A stretch of 64,000 nt of DNA from Sheuella amnicola (GTDB taxonomy: Bacteria > Pseudomonadota > Gammaproteobacteria > Burkholderiales > Burkholderiaceae_B): NCBI RefSeq assembly GCF_010499255.1, contig NZ_JAAGRN010000005.1:1-64000 (forward strand), in the 5' to 3' direction. The position numbers were made by a program, and so were the translations under genes. The notes under the pieces were generated by a model, which ran no database searches, had not been told where the DNA came from, and was given only the letters and a program-made list of their open reading frames with translations. This document shows, piece after piece, positions 28,112-37,298 of the stretch (position 1 is its first letter; each line of letters begins with the position of its first letter).

Positions 28112-28603
28112 TCAGATTTCCTCTTCTTCATCTTCGTCGGCTTCGGGCTCAAGCGCCGCGACGAGATTGGCCATTTCGACGGCGCACTGCGCACAATCTC
28201 GACCTTTATCAGCAGCTCGGGCTTCAGCCTGCTCATCCGTTTCAGTCGTCAAAACGCCGTTGGCGACAGGGATACCGGTTTCGATCGAAATACGCGTCAT
28301 GGCGGCAGCACTTTCGTTGCTGACAATCTCGAAGTGATAGGTCTCGCCTCGAATGACGGCCCCAAGAGCAATCAACGCGTCGAACTCATATGTTTCGGCC
28401 ATCTTGGCCAGTGTCACACCCAACTCAAGTGCGCCGGGGACGGTCACTACCATGATGTCGCGTTCGTCAACACCCAGGTTTTTAAGTTCTTGCAGACAAG
28501 TGTCTAGTTCAATTAAACCGATGTCTTCATTGAAGCGCGCACGGACGATCCCGATATGCAGACCCTCGCCGTTCAAATCGGGTGTAAGCGTGAATGGGCT
28601 CAT
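28112..28603 (-). CDS. ribH: 6,7-dimethyl-8-ribityllumazine synthase
   Basis: Condenses ribitylaminouracil with dihydroxybutanone phosphate, the second-last riboflavin step. 163 aa. Motifs: [11 protein letters not shown] (residues ~18-28), [15 protein letters not shown] (~54-68), [25 protein letters not shown] (~75-99) and [15 protein letters not shown] (~114-128). The C-terminus has an unusually acidic tail ([12 protein letters not shown]). 15 bp after ribB(A); ribD and ribE are not in view. Confidence 0.95.
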   Translation of the reverse strand: MSPFTLTPDLNGEGLHIGIVRARFNEDIGLIELDTCLQELKNLGVDERDIMVVTVPGALELGVTLAKMAETYEFDALIALGAVIRGETYHFEIVSNESAAAMTRISIETGIPVANGVLTTETDEQAEARAADKGRDCAQCAVEMANLVAALEPEADEDEEEEI

Positions 28604-28618
28604 TTGTGTGCTTCCTGA

Positions 28619-29791
28619 TTAGTTTTGTGAAGTAGGTTCATTATCGTAACCCGTTACATCCAGACCGAAACCCGGCATGATGCTTGGCATCTTGCGGGGT
28701 TTGGCCAGCAATCGCATTTGTCCGACATTCAGATCACGCAAAATTTGCGCTCCCATGCCGTATGTACGCAAATCGAGACGATCCGGAGTTCTGGCTGCGG
28801 AAACACGCGGCTTGCCGGACCAGTCGGCAATCTGATCGAACAACAGGTCGGAAGATGCATCGCAGTTCAGAAGAACGACCACCCCGGCAGGTGCTTCCTT
28901 AATTGCAGCGAGCGCCTTTGCGATCCCCCAGCTATGTCCCGGACTATGAATATCCAGCACATCAAGAACCGATGTTGGCTCATGGACGCGCACCAACGTT
29001 TCAGAAACTGGATCGATTTTGCCGGATACAAGCGCCAGGTGCGGCCGTCCGGCAACGGTATCCCGGTAAGCCACTGCCTGAAATTGACCGCATGGGGTCT
29101 CGATGACGCGCTCGCCGACACGCTCAATGACGGACTCGTGTTCGCTGCGATACTGGATCAGATCCGCGATAGTGCCGATTTTTAGTTGATGCGTCCGGCT
29201 ATATTCGATCAGGTCAGGCAACCTGGCCATCGTGCCATCGGGTTTCAGGATTTCGCAAATTACGGAGGCAGGCGTCAGACCGGCCATTGCAGTCAAGTCA
29301 CAACCCGCTTCGGTATGGCCGGCACGAACAAGAACCCCGCCCGGTACGGCGCGCAACGGGAAAATATGCCCGGGCTGAACCAGATCGGTTGGCTTGGCAT
29401 CCTTGGCCACGGCAACTTGAACCGTTTTTGCGCGATCGGCAACAGAGATCCCGGTTTCAACGCCCTCGGCCGCCTCGATCGAAACGGTGAAATTCGTGCC
29501 GTAAGGGGTGCCGTTGCGATTTGACATCAAGGGCAGATCAAGCTGACGACAACGCTCTTCGGTCAAAGTCAGACAAACCAGACCGCGCGCATGCGTGACC
29601 ATGAAGTTGATCGCTTCTGGAGTGACAAACTCGGCTGCCATGACGAGATCGCCTTCATTTTCACGGTCTTCTTCGTCGACCAGGATGACCATACGGCCAG
29701 CCCTCAGTTCGTCGACTATTTCGGATACGGGTGAAATCGCCGCGGCGAGGTCTTCCGGCGTGATAGGCACAGAGGAGGTTTGAACAGACAT
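28619..29791 (-). CDS. ribB: RibBA-type protein: 3,4-dihydroxy-2-butanone 4-phosphate synthase with a degenerate GTP cyclohydrolase II domain
   Basis: 390 aa. The first ~205 residues are RibB, complete with [18 protein letters not shown] (residues ~43-60, acidic metal site), [15 protein letters not shown], and [15 protein letters not shown]. The second half resembles GTP cyclohydrolase II but lacks the three cysteines that bind zinc: where RibA has a CxxxxxxxxxxCxC site, this reads [20 protein letters not shown]. Such RibBX-type proteins exist in other proteobacteria; cyclohydrolase activity is not expected. The start at 29791 (MSVQTSSVP) is chosen; the longer frame runs upstream over the divergent HAD gene. 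Confidence 0.9.
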   Translation of the reverse strand: MSVQTSSVPITPEDLAAAISPVSEIVDELRAGRMVILVDEEDRENEGDLVMAAEFVTPEAINFMVTHARGLVCLTLTEERCRQLDLPLMSNRNGTPYGTNFTVSIEAAEGVETGISVADRAKTVQVAVAKDAKPTDLVQPGHIFPLRAVPGGVLVRAGHTEAGCDLTAMAGLTPASVICEILKPDGTMARLPDLIEYSRTHQLKIGTIADLIQYRSEHESVIERVGERVIETPCGQFQAVAYRDTVAGRPHLALVSGKIDPVSETLVRVHEPTSVLDVLDIHSPGHSWGIAKALAAIKEAPAGVVVLLNCDASSDLLFDQIADWSGKPRVSAARTPDRLDLRTYGMGAQILRDLNVGQMRLLAKPRKMPSIMPGFGLDVTGYDNEPTSQN

Positions 29792-29863
29792 GAGAGGTGT
29801 GGTTGAACGGATGTGTAAACGCCTATTATAGAATCGTTCCATTCTGACCGACGGTTCACCTTT

Positions 29864-30670
29864 ATGCTTTCCCTTGAAACGCTTTCGCACGATCAAATTA
29901 CCCAAATCCGATACGTCCTGACTGACATCGATGACACGGTTACGACTGAAGGACGCTTGACGGGTGAAGCCTATCTGGCTATCGAGCGCCTGACCCGGGC
30001 TGGCTTTACCGTTATCCCGATCACCGGCCGTCCCGCCGGCTGGTGCGATCATTTCGCCAGAATGTGGCCTGTTTATGCCGTTGTGGGTGAAAACGGAGCG
30101 TTTTATTTTCGCTACGATTCACATGCGCGCAAGATGCACAGCCACTATTGGGCAAGCGCTGAGCACAGGGCTGAAAATCGCCTGAAATTGAACCAATTAG
30201 CTAACAATATTTTAGCTTCTGTCCCCGGTTGTGCGCTGGCGAGCGATCAGGACTACCGGCAAGCGGATCTTGCGATTGATTTCTGCGAGGATGTCCCCCC
30301 CCTGCCCGAAGCGGACGTCCAGCGCATCGTGAATATGTTCGAAGCTGTGGGTGCACAAGCCAAGATCAGCTCAATCCACGTCAATGGCTGGTTTGGACAT
30401 TACGACAAGCTATCGATGACTAAGACGCTTTTTGCTCGCGAATTCAACTTGTCACTGGAGCAAAATCTGGACAAAGTCCTCTTCATCGGGGATTCACCGA
30501 ACGATGAGCCCATGTTCGGATTTTTCGACTACTCGGTCGGTGTGGCGAATATTCAAACACAACTGCACAGGCTTCATGATCGCCCCAAATATGTCACGAC
30601 GTCCAAAGGGGGTTCGGGTTTTGTGGAAATGGCGAACCATATTTTGTCATTTCGCGGTCAAAAAAATTAA
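29864..30670 (+). CDS. HAD-superfamily hydrolase, type IIB (Cof/SPP-like)
   Basis: 268 aa cytosolic phosphatase. Motif 1 is VLTDIDDTVTTEG (residues ~18-30) with the nucleophile Asp21 and Asp23; motif 2 is the IPITGR around residue 55; the lysine region is HYDKLSMTKTL (~183); motif 4 is VLFIGDSPNDEPMFGFF (~203-220). Family members dephosphorylate sugar phosphates and related compounds. Divergent from ribB, and just before a CYTH-CHAD protein. Confidence 0.9.
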   Translation: MLSLETLSHDQITQIRYVLTDIDDTVTTEGRLTGEAYLAIERLTRAGFTVIPITGRPAGWCDHFARMWPVYAVVGENGAFYFRYDSHARKMHSHYWASAEHRAENRLKLNQLANNILASVPGCALASDQDYRQADLAIDFCEDVPPLPEADVQRIVNMFEAVGAQAKISSIHVNGWFGHYDKLSMTKTLFAREFNLSLEQNLDKVLFIGDSPNDEPMFGFFDYSVGVANIQTQLHRLHDRPKYVTTSKGGSGFVEMANHILSFRGQKN

Positions 30671-30749
30671 TAGCAGTGCTTTATGACTTGTCATCATTTA
30701 CCTGGGAGAGTACAGCTAAACTCAATATCCCTCGACCATGCGAGTCAAC

Positions 30750-32405
30750 ATGTCTGAACAAGAACTGAAATTGCATGTCCCTGCACATTCGAGGGCAGGG
30801 ATCGTGAAAGAACTTACGCAACAACCTGTTACGCGTGTTCGGTTGCATGCGCTGTATTTCGATACACCTTCACGAGCGCTCGTAAAAGGTCGCATTGCGC
30901 TGCGTCTGCGCCAGGAAGGCCGCAAATGGGTCCAGACATTAAAAATGCCGGGCGACCATCCCTTGTCGCGAATCGAACTGAATCACCCTCGTCCGGGCCC
31001 CTCTCTCGATCTGACGCTTTATCACGGCACCGAAGCCGGCGATGCGCTTGCAAAAATCACCGAACAGCTTGAAGTTTGTTACGAAACAGATGTCAAACGC
31101 ATGCTTCGCAAAGTCAGGAGCAGACAAGGCCTGGTCGAAATCGCTTACGATCAGGGCATACTGCGTGCGGGCTCGATCGAATTACCCATTTCGGAAATCG
31201 AGTTTGAATTGATCAGCGGTCGTATTGAAGCGATTTTTGTCGTCGGCAAACGCTGGCAAAAAGCGCATGGGCTCATCATGGATGCCCGTAGCAAAGCCGA
31301 ACGCGGCGATAACCTTGCCATGCTTAACCAAACGCTGGATAGAATCAAATCGGGCAAGGTGGAGGATGCGGAGGGTTTAAACGCCAAAGCCATTGCGAAA
31401 TTCTGGTCACCACGAAGCAGTCAACTGCCTTCGCTCAACAACCAGATGACAATCGCTCAGGCGTTAGTCCTGGTCACACACGAATGCCTGGATCAAATCA
31501 TTCGCAATGCTGCCGTGTTAGCCGAAGTCGATACTTTGGGAATCATGCAAGCCGGTAAAGCCGAGCATGTGCATCAACTGCGCGTTGGCATTCGAAGACT
31601 CCGTTCCGCATGGTCATTATTCAACGGACTTACACCATTACCCCCAAGAGAAATGCGTGAAGCGATTAAACCGCTTTTTGCAAAACTCGGCGGCACCCGC
31701 GATCTTGATGTGTTGAATGAAACTCTTTTGCCTATTCTGAGGGCTGCAGGACAACCTCCACTCATTCTGGCTCAAGATTATGATGATGTCCCGGCAAACG
31801 AATTAGTGACAAGCCAGACATTTCAAGGGTGGTTACTTGACCTGATTGAATACACGATTGCTCCACCTAAAGAACTGCCCAACGCTTACGAATCAACCGA
31901 AGCAGAAGAAAACCCATTAACGACCCATTCAACTGCGTTGAGCAAAACGACCGTCCAAGTCGTGCCCTTGCATGCGGCATCCAACCTTGTCGCGCCCATT
32001 CAGGCACTCAAGGAACCTGCCTTGAAACACGCCCTGATCGGAAGACTTAAAAAATGGCACAAGCGCGTGATTCGCGAAGGCCTGAAGTTTGAGGAAATTG
32101 ATATCGAAGCCCGACACGAATTGCGTAAACGCGCCAAACGCCTTCGCTATGGCCTTCAGTTTGCCGAAACACTTTTGCCCGAAGTGCGCTTGCGCAGTTA
32201 CCGCAAAGAGTTGGCGAATGTGCAGGATATTCTGGGCGAAATGAATGACCTTGCGGTCGCACGCGAACACTTTGTCATTTTGCGAGATACGCAACCTAGT
32301 GCGTGGTTCGCGTGTGGATGGATCACTTCACGACTTGAAATACTGACTCATCGCGCTACGAGCGCTTTCAAGACTCTTTCAAAAACCGAGCCGTTTTGGC
32401 GCTGA
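30750..32405 (+). CDS. CYTH and CHAD domain protein (inorganic triphosphatase/polyphosphate-linked)
   Basis: 551 aa from the ATG at 30750 (an in-frame ATG lies at 30738). The N-terminal CYTH domain (residues ~1-205) starts SEQELKLHVP, the ExExK equivalent, and has RLRQEGRKWVQTLK and LVEIAYDQGI; this fold hydrolyses triphosphates such as tripolyphosphate. The C-terminal CHAD domain (~245-545) is helical and basic, with VHQLRVGIRRLRSAWSLF and ELRKRAKRLRYGLQFAETLL, the conserved histidine/arginine sites thought to bind polyphosphate. A related YgiF gene exists in E. coli. Confidence 0.9.
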   Translation: MSEQELKLHVPAHSRAGIVKELTQQPVTRVRLHALYFDTPSRALVKGRIALRLRQEGRKWVQTLKMPGDHPLSRIELNHPRPGPSLDLTLYHGTEAGDALAKITEQLEVCYETDVKRMLRKVRSRQGLVEIAYDQGILRAGSIELPISEIEFELISGRIEAIFVVGKRWQKAHGLIMDARSKAERGDNLAMLNQTLDRIKSGKVEDAEGLNAKAIAKFWSPRSSQLPSLNNQMTIAQALVLVTHECLDQIIRNAAVLAEVDTLGIMQAGKAEHVHQLRVGIRRLRSAWSLFNGLTPLPPREMREAIKPLFAKLGGTRDLDVLNETLLPILRAAGQPPLILAQDYDDVPANELVTSQTFQGWLLDLIEYTIAPPKELPNAYESTEAEENPLTTHSTALSKTTVQVVPLHAASNLVAPIQALKEPALKHALIGRLKKWHKRVIREGLKFEEIDIEARHELRKRAKRLRYGLQFAETLLPEVRLRSYRKELANVQDILGEMNDLAVAREHFVILRDTQPSAWFACGWITSRLEILTHRATSAFKTLSKTEPFWR

Positions 32406-32406
32406 C

Positions 32407-33546
32407 CTAACCGACAAGCGCCGCAGCGAATTCGGAAGCCACAAACGGTTGCAAGTCTTCCATCCGTTCACCGACACCGATCCAGTAAACAGGAATAGGG
32501 CGCAACCCTTGACTACCGGCCGCAACAGCGGCCAATGTTCCACCTTTTGCCGTGCCATCAAGTTTGGTGACGATTAGGCCAGTCAAGCCGATCGCGGCGT
32601 CGAATGTACGAATTTGCGACAACACGTTCTGACCTGTATTGCCATCCACAACCAACAAGACTTCATGGGGCGCGGTCGAATCCGCTTTTGCAATCACACG
32701 GCGGATTTTTTTCAATTCGTCCATCAGATGAAGCTGAGTAGGCAACCGTCCGGCCGTATCCACCATCACGACATCCATCCCACGCGCACGTCCGGCGTGT
32801 ACGGAATCGAATGCAACAGCCGCGGGATCTGCGCCGTCTTGAGCGATCACATTCACGTTATTGCGCTGCCCCCACTCGACAAGTTGCTGACGGGCAGCGG
32901 CCCGAAATGTATCGCCCGCAGCTAACAGCACGCTGGCGCCCCGCTGCTGGAATGCATGCGCAAGCTTGCCGATGGAAGTCGTTTTTCCGGCACCGTTTAC
33001 ACCCGCAATCATCACAACAAGTGGTTTGACTCGTCCTATTTCGAAGGGCTTTTCAAGTACCTTTAAATGCTCGGTCAGCACATCCCTCAACGCCTGACGA
33101 ACTCCATCTGCCTGGTCAATCTTGTCCTTTTTAACCCGGGCCCGTAATTTGGCGAGTATCTGCTCAGTTGCCTCAACGCCGGTATCAGCCATGATTAAAG
33201 CGGTTTCGAGTTCGTCAAATAAAGCCTCATCGACTTTGACTCCGACAAAAATCGTACTGATGCTTTGTCCCGTCTTGGCCAACCCACTTTTAAGACGCGA
33301 AAACCAGGATGTCTTTGCCGCTTTTTCCTCTTGAGGTGCAGGCTCTTGCTCATCGGAATGCACTTCTGGTTGCGTAAGTGCGACAATATCCTCTGCGGGG
33401 AGCTGGCTAACCGGTTCCTCGACAACGGTTTGATCCGCCGCAGGCTCGATGGCCTCGACAGATTGTGAATCAGACTCAGATACCGGGATCTGATCTTGTG
33501 GCACCTCGATGGGTGCGGCAGGTTTTTTCTTGAAAAAGCGAAACAT
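32407..33546 (-). CDS. ftsY: Signal recognition particle receptor FtsY
   Basis: GTPase docking SRP-ribosome complexes at the inner membrane. 379 aa. An acidic, low-complexity N-terminal region (residues ~1-85, rich in E, P, Q) follows MFRFFKKKPAAP. The NG domain has GVNGAGKTTSIGKLA (P-loop), LLAAGDTFRAAA, DTAGRLPTQLHLMDELKK and LIVTKLDGTAKGG, ending near ERMEDLQPF. The start at 33546 (MFRFFKKK) is the standard one. Its start codon lies only one base from the rsmD start on the other strand. Confidence 0.96.
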   Translation of the reverse strand: MFRFFKKKPAAPIEVPQDQIPVSESDSQSVEAIEPAADQTVVEEPVSQLPAEDIVALTQPEVHSDEQEPAPQEEKAAKTSWFSRLKSGLAKTGQSISTIFVGVKVDEALFDELETALIMADTGVEATEQILAKLRARVKKDKIDQADGVRQALRDVLTEHLKVLEKPFEIGRVKPLVVMIAGVNGAGKTTSIGKLAHAFQQRGASVLLAAGDTFRAAARQQLVEWGQRNNVNVIAQDGADPAAVAFDSVHAGRARGMDVVMVDTAGRLPTQLHLMDELKKIRRVIAKADSTAPHEVLLVVDGNTGQNVLSQIRTFDAAIGLTGLIVTKLDGTAKGGTLAAVAAGSQGLRPIPVYWIGVGERMEDLQPFVASEFAAALVG

Positions 33547-33547
33547 A

Positions 33548-34111
33548 ATGAAGAAGTATATTCGCATCGTGGGAGGTCAATATCGACGCACACCGATTGA
33601 AGTGATCGATGCGCCCGGATTAAGGCCCACCCCCGATCGCGTCAGGGAAACCCTATTCAATTGGCTAAATTATTTTTGGGGCGGTCGTTTTGACGATAAA
33701 CGTGTACTCGATTTGTTTGCCGGCAGTGGTGCATTGGGTTTCGAAGCGGCATCCAGAGGTGTTGCGCATGTACAGATGGTTGAGCAAAATCCCAAAGCTG
33801 CCGCCACGTTAAGAGCATTAAGAGACAAATTAGGCGCAAATGCCGTCCGAATACACATCGGAGACGCTTGTGTCGCGATCAAACGCCTTGAAGCGGCCAG
33901 ATTTGATCTGATTTTTCTTGATCCCCCTTTTGGTGCAAACTGGCTGGATCGGCTCTGGAAAGACCTGCCGGATTTGTTAGAACCCAACGGTCTTGTATAT
34001 ATTGAGGCAGAAAAAGCGATTTCTCCACCCCAAGGCTTCACCTTATTGCGCCAAGATCGTGCAGGAGTCGTACACTACCAACTTATTCAAATTGATGCAC
34101 TGCAAAAATGA
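33548..34111 (+). CDS. rsmD: 16S rRNA (guanine(966)-N(2))-methyltransferase RsmD
   Basis: Methylates G966 of 16S rRNA using S-adenosylmethionine. 187 aa, the typical length. Motifs: [15 protein letters not shown]-terminus, [19 protein letters not shown] (SAM-binding, residues ~53-71) and [14 protein letters not shown] (catalytic DPPF, ~121-134). The start is the ATG at 33548, one base from ftsY's; the frame extends upstream within ftsY. Stop overlaps coaD by four bases. Confidence 0.95.
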   Translation: MKKYIRIVGGQYRRTPIEVIDAPGLRPTPDRVRETLFNWLNYFWGGRFDDKRVLDLFAGSGALGFEAASRGVAHVQMVEQNPKAAATLRALRDKLGANAVRIHIGDACVAIKRLEAARFDLIFLDPPFGANWLDRLWKDLPDLLEPNGLVYIEAEKAISPPQGFTLLRQDRAGVVHYQLIQIDALQK

Positions 34112-34608
34112 TCACAGCAATCTACCCCGGCACGTTTGATCCTCTCACCCGCGGCCATGAGGATTTGGTGCGCCGTGCAGCCAGCCTGTTCGACAAAGTT
34201 GTCGTTGGCGTGGCGCACAGCCGAAACAAACGCCCCTATTTCTCTATCGACGAACGCGTCGAGATCGCGCGTGAAGTACTTGGGCATTATCCCAACGTTA
34301 AAGTAGCCAGCTTTGCCGGTCTGCTGAAGGATTTTGTCAGGGAGCAAGAAGGCCGTGTCATCGTGCGCGGCTTGCGGGCGGTGTCGGATTTTGAATACGA
34401 ATTCCAGATGGCCGGCATGAATCGCCATTTATTGCCTGAAGTTGAAACGCTCTTCATGACGCCTTCGGACCAATATCAATTCATTTCGGGCACGATTGTT
34501 CGCGAAATCGCCGAGCTTGGCGGAGACGTCAGCAAGTTCGTGTTTCCATCCGTCGAGCGCTGGTTGCAAGCGAAGGCTAAAGAGCGCCGCGCGCAGGCCG
34601 GCGCATAA
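34108..34608 (+). CDS. coaD: Phosphopantetheine adenylyltransferase
   Basis: Fourth step of coenzyme A synthesis: 4'-phosphopantetheine plus ATP to dephospho-CoA. 166 aa. [23 protein letters not shown] (residues ~2-24) holds the nucleotidyltransferase T/HxGH-like motif, [25 protein letters not shown] (~87-111) the substrate site, and [19 protein letters not shown] (~127-145) the ISGT motif. Coupled to rsmD by a four-base overlap. Confidence 0.96.
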   Translation: MITAIYPGTFDPLTRGHEDLVRRAASLFDKVVVGVAHSRNKRPYFSIDERVEIAREVLGHYPNVKVASFAGLLKDFVREQEGRVIVRGLRAVSDFEYEFQMAGMNRHLLPEVETLFMTPSDQYQFISGTIVREIAELGGDVSKFVFPSVERWLQAKAKERRAQAGA

Positions 34609-34619
34609 GGTTTAAACAG

Positions 34620-34883
34620 ATGGCATTACGCATTACCCTCGAATGCATCAACTGTGACGTTTGCGAACCGCAATGTCCAAACGATGCGATCAAAATGGGT
34701 GAAGAGATTTACGAGATCAACCCGAACGCATGCACAGAATGCGTCGGGCATCACGATGAGCCTCAATGCAAAGTGATTTGCCCCGTGGATTGCATCGAAT
34801 TAAACCCCGACTGGATCGAGGGACAAGACGTGCTCATGGCAAAGTACCGCACGCTGACCGCTAAAAAAACCGAAAAAGTCTGA
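34620..34883 (+). CDS. 2[4Fe-4S] ferredoxin, YfhL type
   Basis: 87-aa electron carrier. First cluster motif CINCDVCEPQCP (residues ~10-21) and second CTECVGHHDEPQCKVICPVDC (~37-57), where a seven-residue insertion between the second and third cysteines is the mark of the YfhL/alvin-type ferredoxins. 11 bp after coaD, so probably co-transcribed. Ends two bases from the MOSC-N gene on the other strand. Confidence 0.95.
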   Translation: MALRITLECINCDVCEPQCPNDAIKMGEEIYEINPNACTECVGHHDEPQCKVICPVDCIELNPDWIEGQDVLMAKYRTLTAKKTEKV

Positions 34884-34884
34884 C

Positions 34885-35244
34885 TCAATCCAGACGCTTG
34901 ACCAGACGGCACGCCGCACCCGTCACGTTTTCGAACCACGCAGCAGCGACATCCCCCTCGTCCACGACGTGAACGATCGTTCCATTGATCGTGACCGTGC
35001 GCTTCACACTGTCATCATCCTCGATCACATCAAGCGGTATATCCATGCGCAACATACCTGGCGCACGAATAATCAAATCCCCCATCCGAATGTCTGTTGT
35101 GACTTGTTGCAACGCTGGAAACTGATCTGCGGTGACGCCGACACCTTGCGCATCAACAATCGACCAACGATGGTGATAATCAACAGCCATGCGGTTTTGG
35201 CAACCCGCGCAACCGGCGATCGGGAAATAAACAGCCGAATTCAT
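34885..35244 (-). CDS. Stand-alone MOSC N-terminal beta-barrel domain protein
   Basis: 119 aa. It resembles the N-terminal barrel of MOSC proteins: YFPIAGCAGCQ (as in xYPIKSCxG), VDYHHRWSIVDAQGVGVTADQFPALQQV (as in DRRWMLVDxxGxFLTxRxxPxLA), APGMLRMDIPL and a final AAAWFENVTGAACRLVK (as in the CRLVR end). The catalytic MOSC domain with its cysteine is missing, and no frame for it continues downstream. Short proteins of this kind may be non-catalytic binding modules. It converges with the ferredoxin gene. Confidence 0.75.
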   Translation of the reverse strand: MNSAVYFPIAGCAGCQNRMAVDYHHRWSIVDAQGVGVTADQFPALQQVTTDIRMGDLIIRAPGMLRMDIPLDVIEDDDSVKRTVTINGTIVHVVDEGDVAAAWFENVTGAACRLVKRLD

Positions 35245-35357
35245 CTTTTCATTCCTTGCACTGAGCCAGACGTTTTAACGAGACGATTGTAGATGCAGTA
35301 TCCGCATGTGCATGTTTGTTATGCTCATGCTGAAAAATATTCATTATTTTCCGATAG

Positions 35358-35753
<396 letters not shown>

Positions 35754-35877
35754 TTCGGGGTTTTCCCTGACAAGGTAGTTTGAGGGCGCAAGATGCGATA
35801 AGCTAAGCATCAATCAGTTCAATCAATACAATATTCAATCCGGCTTCTGCCGGTCTTATAAAAATTAGGGAGACAGT

Positions 35878-37152
35878 ATGAGCAACAAGTTCACGAACAA
35901 GCTAGCGCAACCCGGACGTCGTAAATTGCTTCAAGGCGCCACTGCGGCCGCTGGCATGGCCACGCTCGGCATGCCCGGCCTGTCATTCGCGCAAAACAAG
36001 CCGATCAAGATCGGCATGCCTACGATTCTGTCAGGGCGCGTTGCCATTTTGGGCATTTCATCGCGCAACGCAGTGATGATGGAAGTGGAAAAGTTCAATG
36101 CGGCAGGTGGTCTTGGTGGCAGAAAGATCGAAATGGTTATTCGCGACTCCAAAGGCGCTCCTCAAGAGGCTGCACGCGTCGCACGCGAACTTGTCACAAG
36201 TGAAGGCTGCGAAATCCTGATCGACGCCGAGGCTTCTTCAGGCGCTTTTGCCGTGCATGAAGTGGCGCGCGATCTGGGCGTACTTTGTTTGCACACCTGT
36301 TCTGAAACGTCCTCCCTGACTGCTGATCCAAAGCTGCGTATCCCCAACGCATTCCGTGTCGCGCGACAGGGCATTCATGACGCAGTCGTTGGCGGCTCAT
36401 ATGGCGCAGGCTGGGCTCGCGCTAAAAAAATGAATAAGTGGATGACCATTTCGCCTGACTACGCCTACGGTCGCGACACAACAGCCGAATACGTGGAATA
36501 TCTCAAACACTTCAATAAAGACATTGAGATCATCGGTGAAGTTTGGCCCAAACTATTCCAGGCAGATTACAGCGAGTCGATCACCCGACTTTTACAGGGC
36601 AAGCCACAAGCCATTTACTCATGCCTCTGGGGCGGCGACCTTGTTTCGTTCATCGATCAGGCCAACATTTATGCTCTCTTCAAAGGCCGTAACTTCCTGT
36701 CGGTCAACATGGCCGACTATCCGGTACTGGGCGCGATCAAGAAAATTCCCGAAAACGTTCTAGCTGCAACGCGTTATCTGAAAAGCTTCCCCAAAAACCC
36801 AGGCAACGCGGAATGGGGCGATGCTTATTTTGCCAAGTTCAAAGAAATGCCAACCAACTGGGCATGGCAAAACGCGGCTTGTGTCAGCTTTCTCACAACC
36901 GCAATGAAAAAGACCAACAGCGTCGACGGCAAAAAGCTTGCTGAAGCGCTCAAGGGCATGACAATCGATTCTCCTTTTGGTGCAAACGGCAAACTGACGC
37001 TACGCGCCGAAGACCATACGCTGGTCGAGTACGCTGACGCTTGGGGCGAGTTGATCACCAAAGAGCCCTACATCGAAAATCCGGTTCCTGCAGACTGGAA
37101 ACAAATTTTCGAACTTGAACTCCAATGGAAAAAGCGCAAAGGCTGGGCATAA
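35878..37152 (+). CDS. Branched-chain-amino-acid-type ABC transporter, periplasmic binding protein
   Basis: 424 aa. A twin-arginine-like signal (PGRRKLLQGATAAAGMATLG) ends near LSFAQN. The mature protein begins KPIKIGMPTILSGRVAILG, the type-I binding-protein fold of the LivJ/HAAT family, with FNAAGGLGGRKIEMVIRDSKGAPQEAAR as the next block. It heads the import operon with LivH, LivM, LivG and LivF. A 12-bp hairpin follows its stop. The ligand is not determinable; many relatives bind amides, urea or aromatic acids rather than amino acids. Confidence 0.92.
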   Translation: MSNKFTNKLAQPGRRKLLQGATAAAGMATLGMPGLSFAQNKPIKIGMPTILSGRVAILGISSRNAVMMEVEKFNAAGGLGGRKIEMVIRDSKGAPQEAARVARELVTSEGCEILIDAEASSGAFAVHEVARDLGVLCLHTCSETSSLTADPKLRIPNAFRVARQGIHDAVVGGSYGAGWARAKKMNKWMTISPDYAYGRDTTAEYVEYLKHFNKDIEIIGEVWPKLFQADYSESITRLLQGKPQAIYSCLWGGDLVSFIDQANIYALFKGRNFLSVNMADYPVLGAIKKIPENVLAATRYLKSFPKNPGNAEWGDAYFAKFKEMPTNWAWQNAACVSFLTTAMKKTNSVDGKKLAEALKGMTIDSPFGANGKLTLRAEDHTLVEYADAWGELITKEPYIENPVPADWKQIFELELQWKKRKGWA

Positions 37153-37176
37153 GCCAAAAGCGCTAACCACCAGTTA

Positions 37177-37208
37177 GGGCTTGCTTGCGCGCAATTGCAA
37201 GCAAGCCC
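37177..37208 (+). promoter_or_regulatory. Strong intercistronic hairpin between binding-protein gene and livH
   Basis: GGGCTTGCTTGC (37177-37188), 8-base loop, GCAAGCAAGCCC (37197-37208): 12 perfect pairs. No T run follows, so it is more likely an mRNA stabiliser/partial attenuator that raises binding-protein level over the permease than a terminator. Confidence 0.6.
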
Positions 37209-37298
37209 GAAAGCCGCGGAAGCGTTACTGCGGTTTGATAACCGTAGCAACGTCCCGTTTGCACAATACACGCATTATCGCCACACTCGGAGATATCC

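Noticed and set aside
29792-29863. FMN riboswitch sought upstream of ribB
   Set aside because: Only 72 bp lie between ribB and the divergent gene, and I see no RFN-type conserved blocks, so none is claimed.
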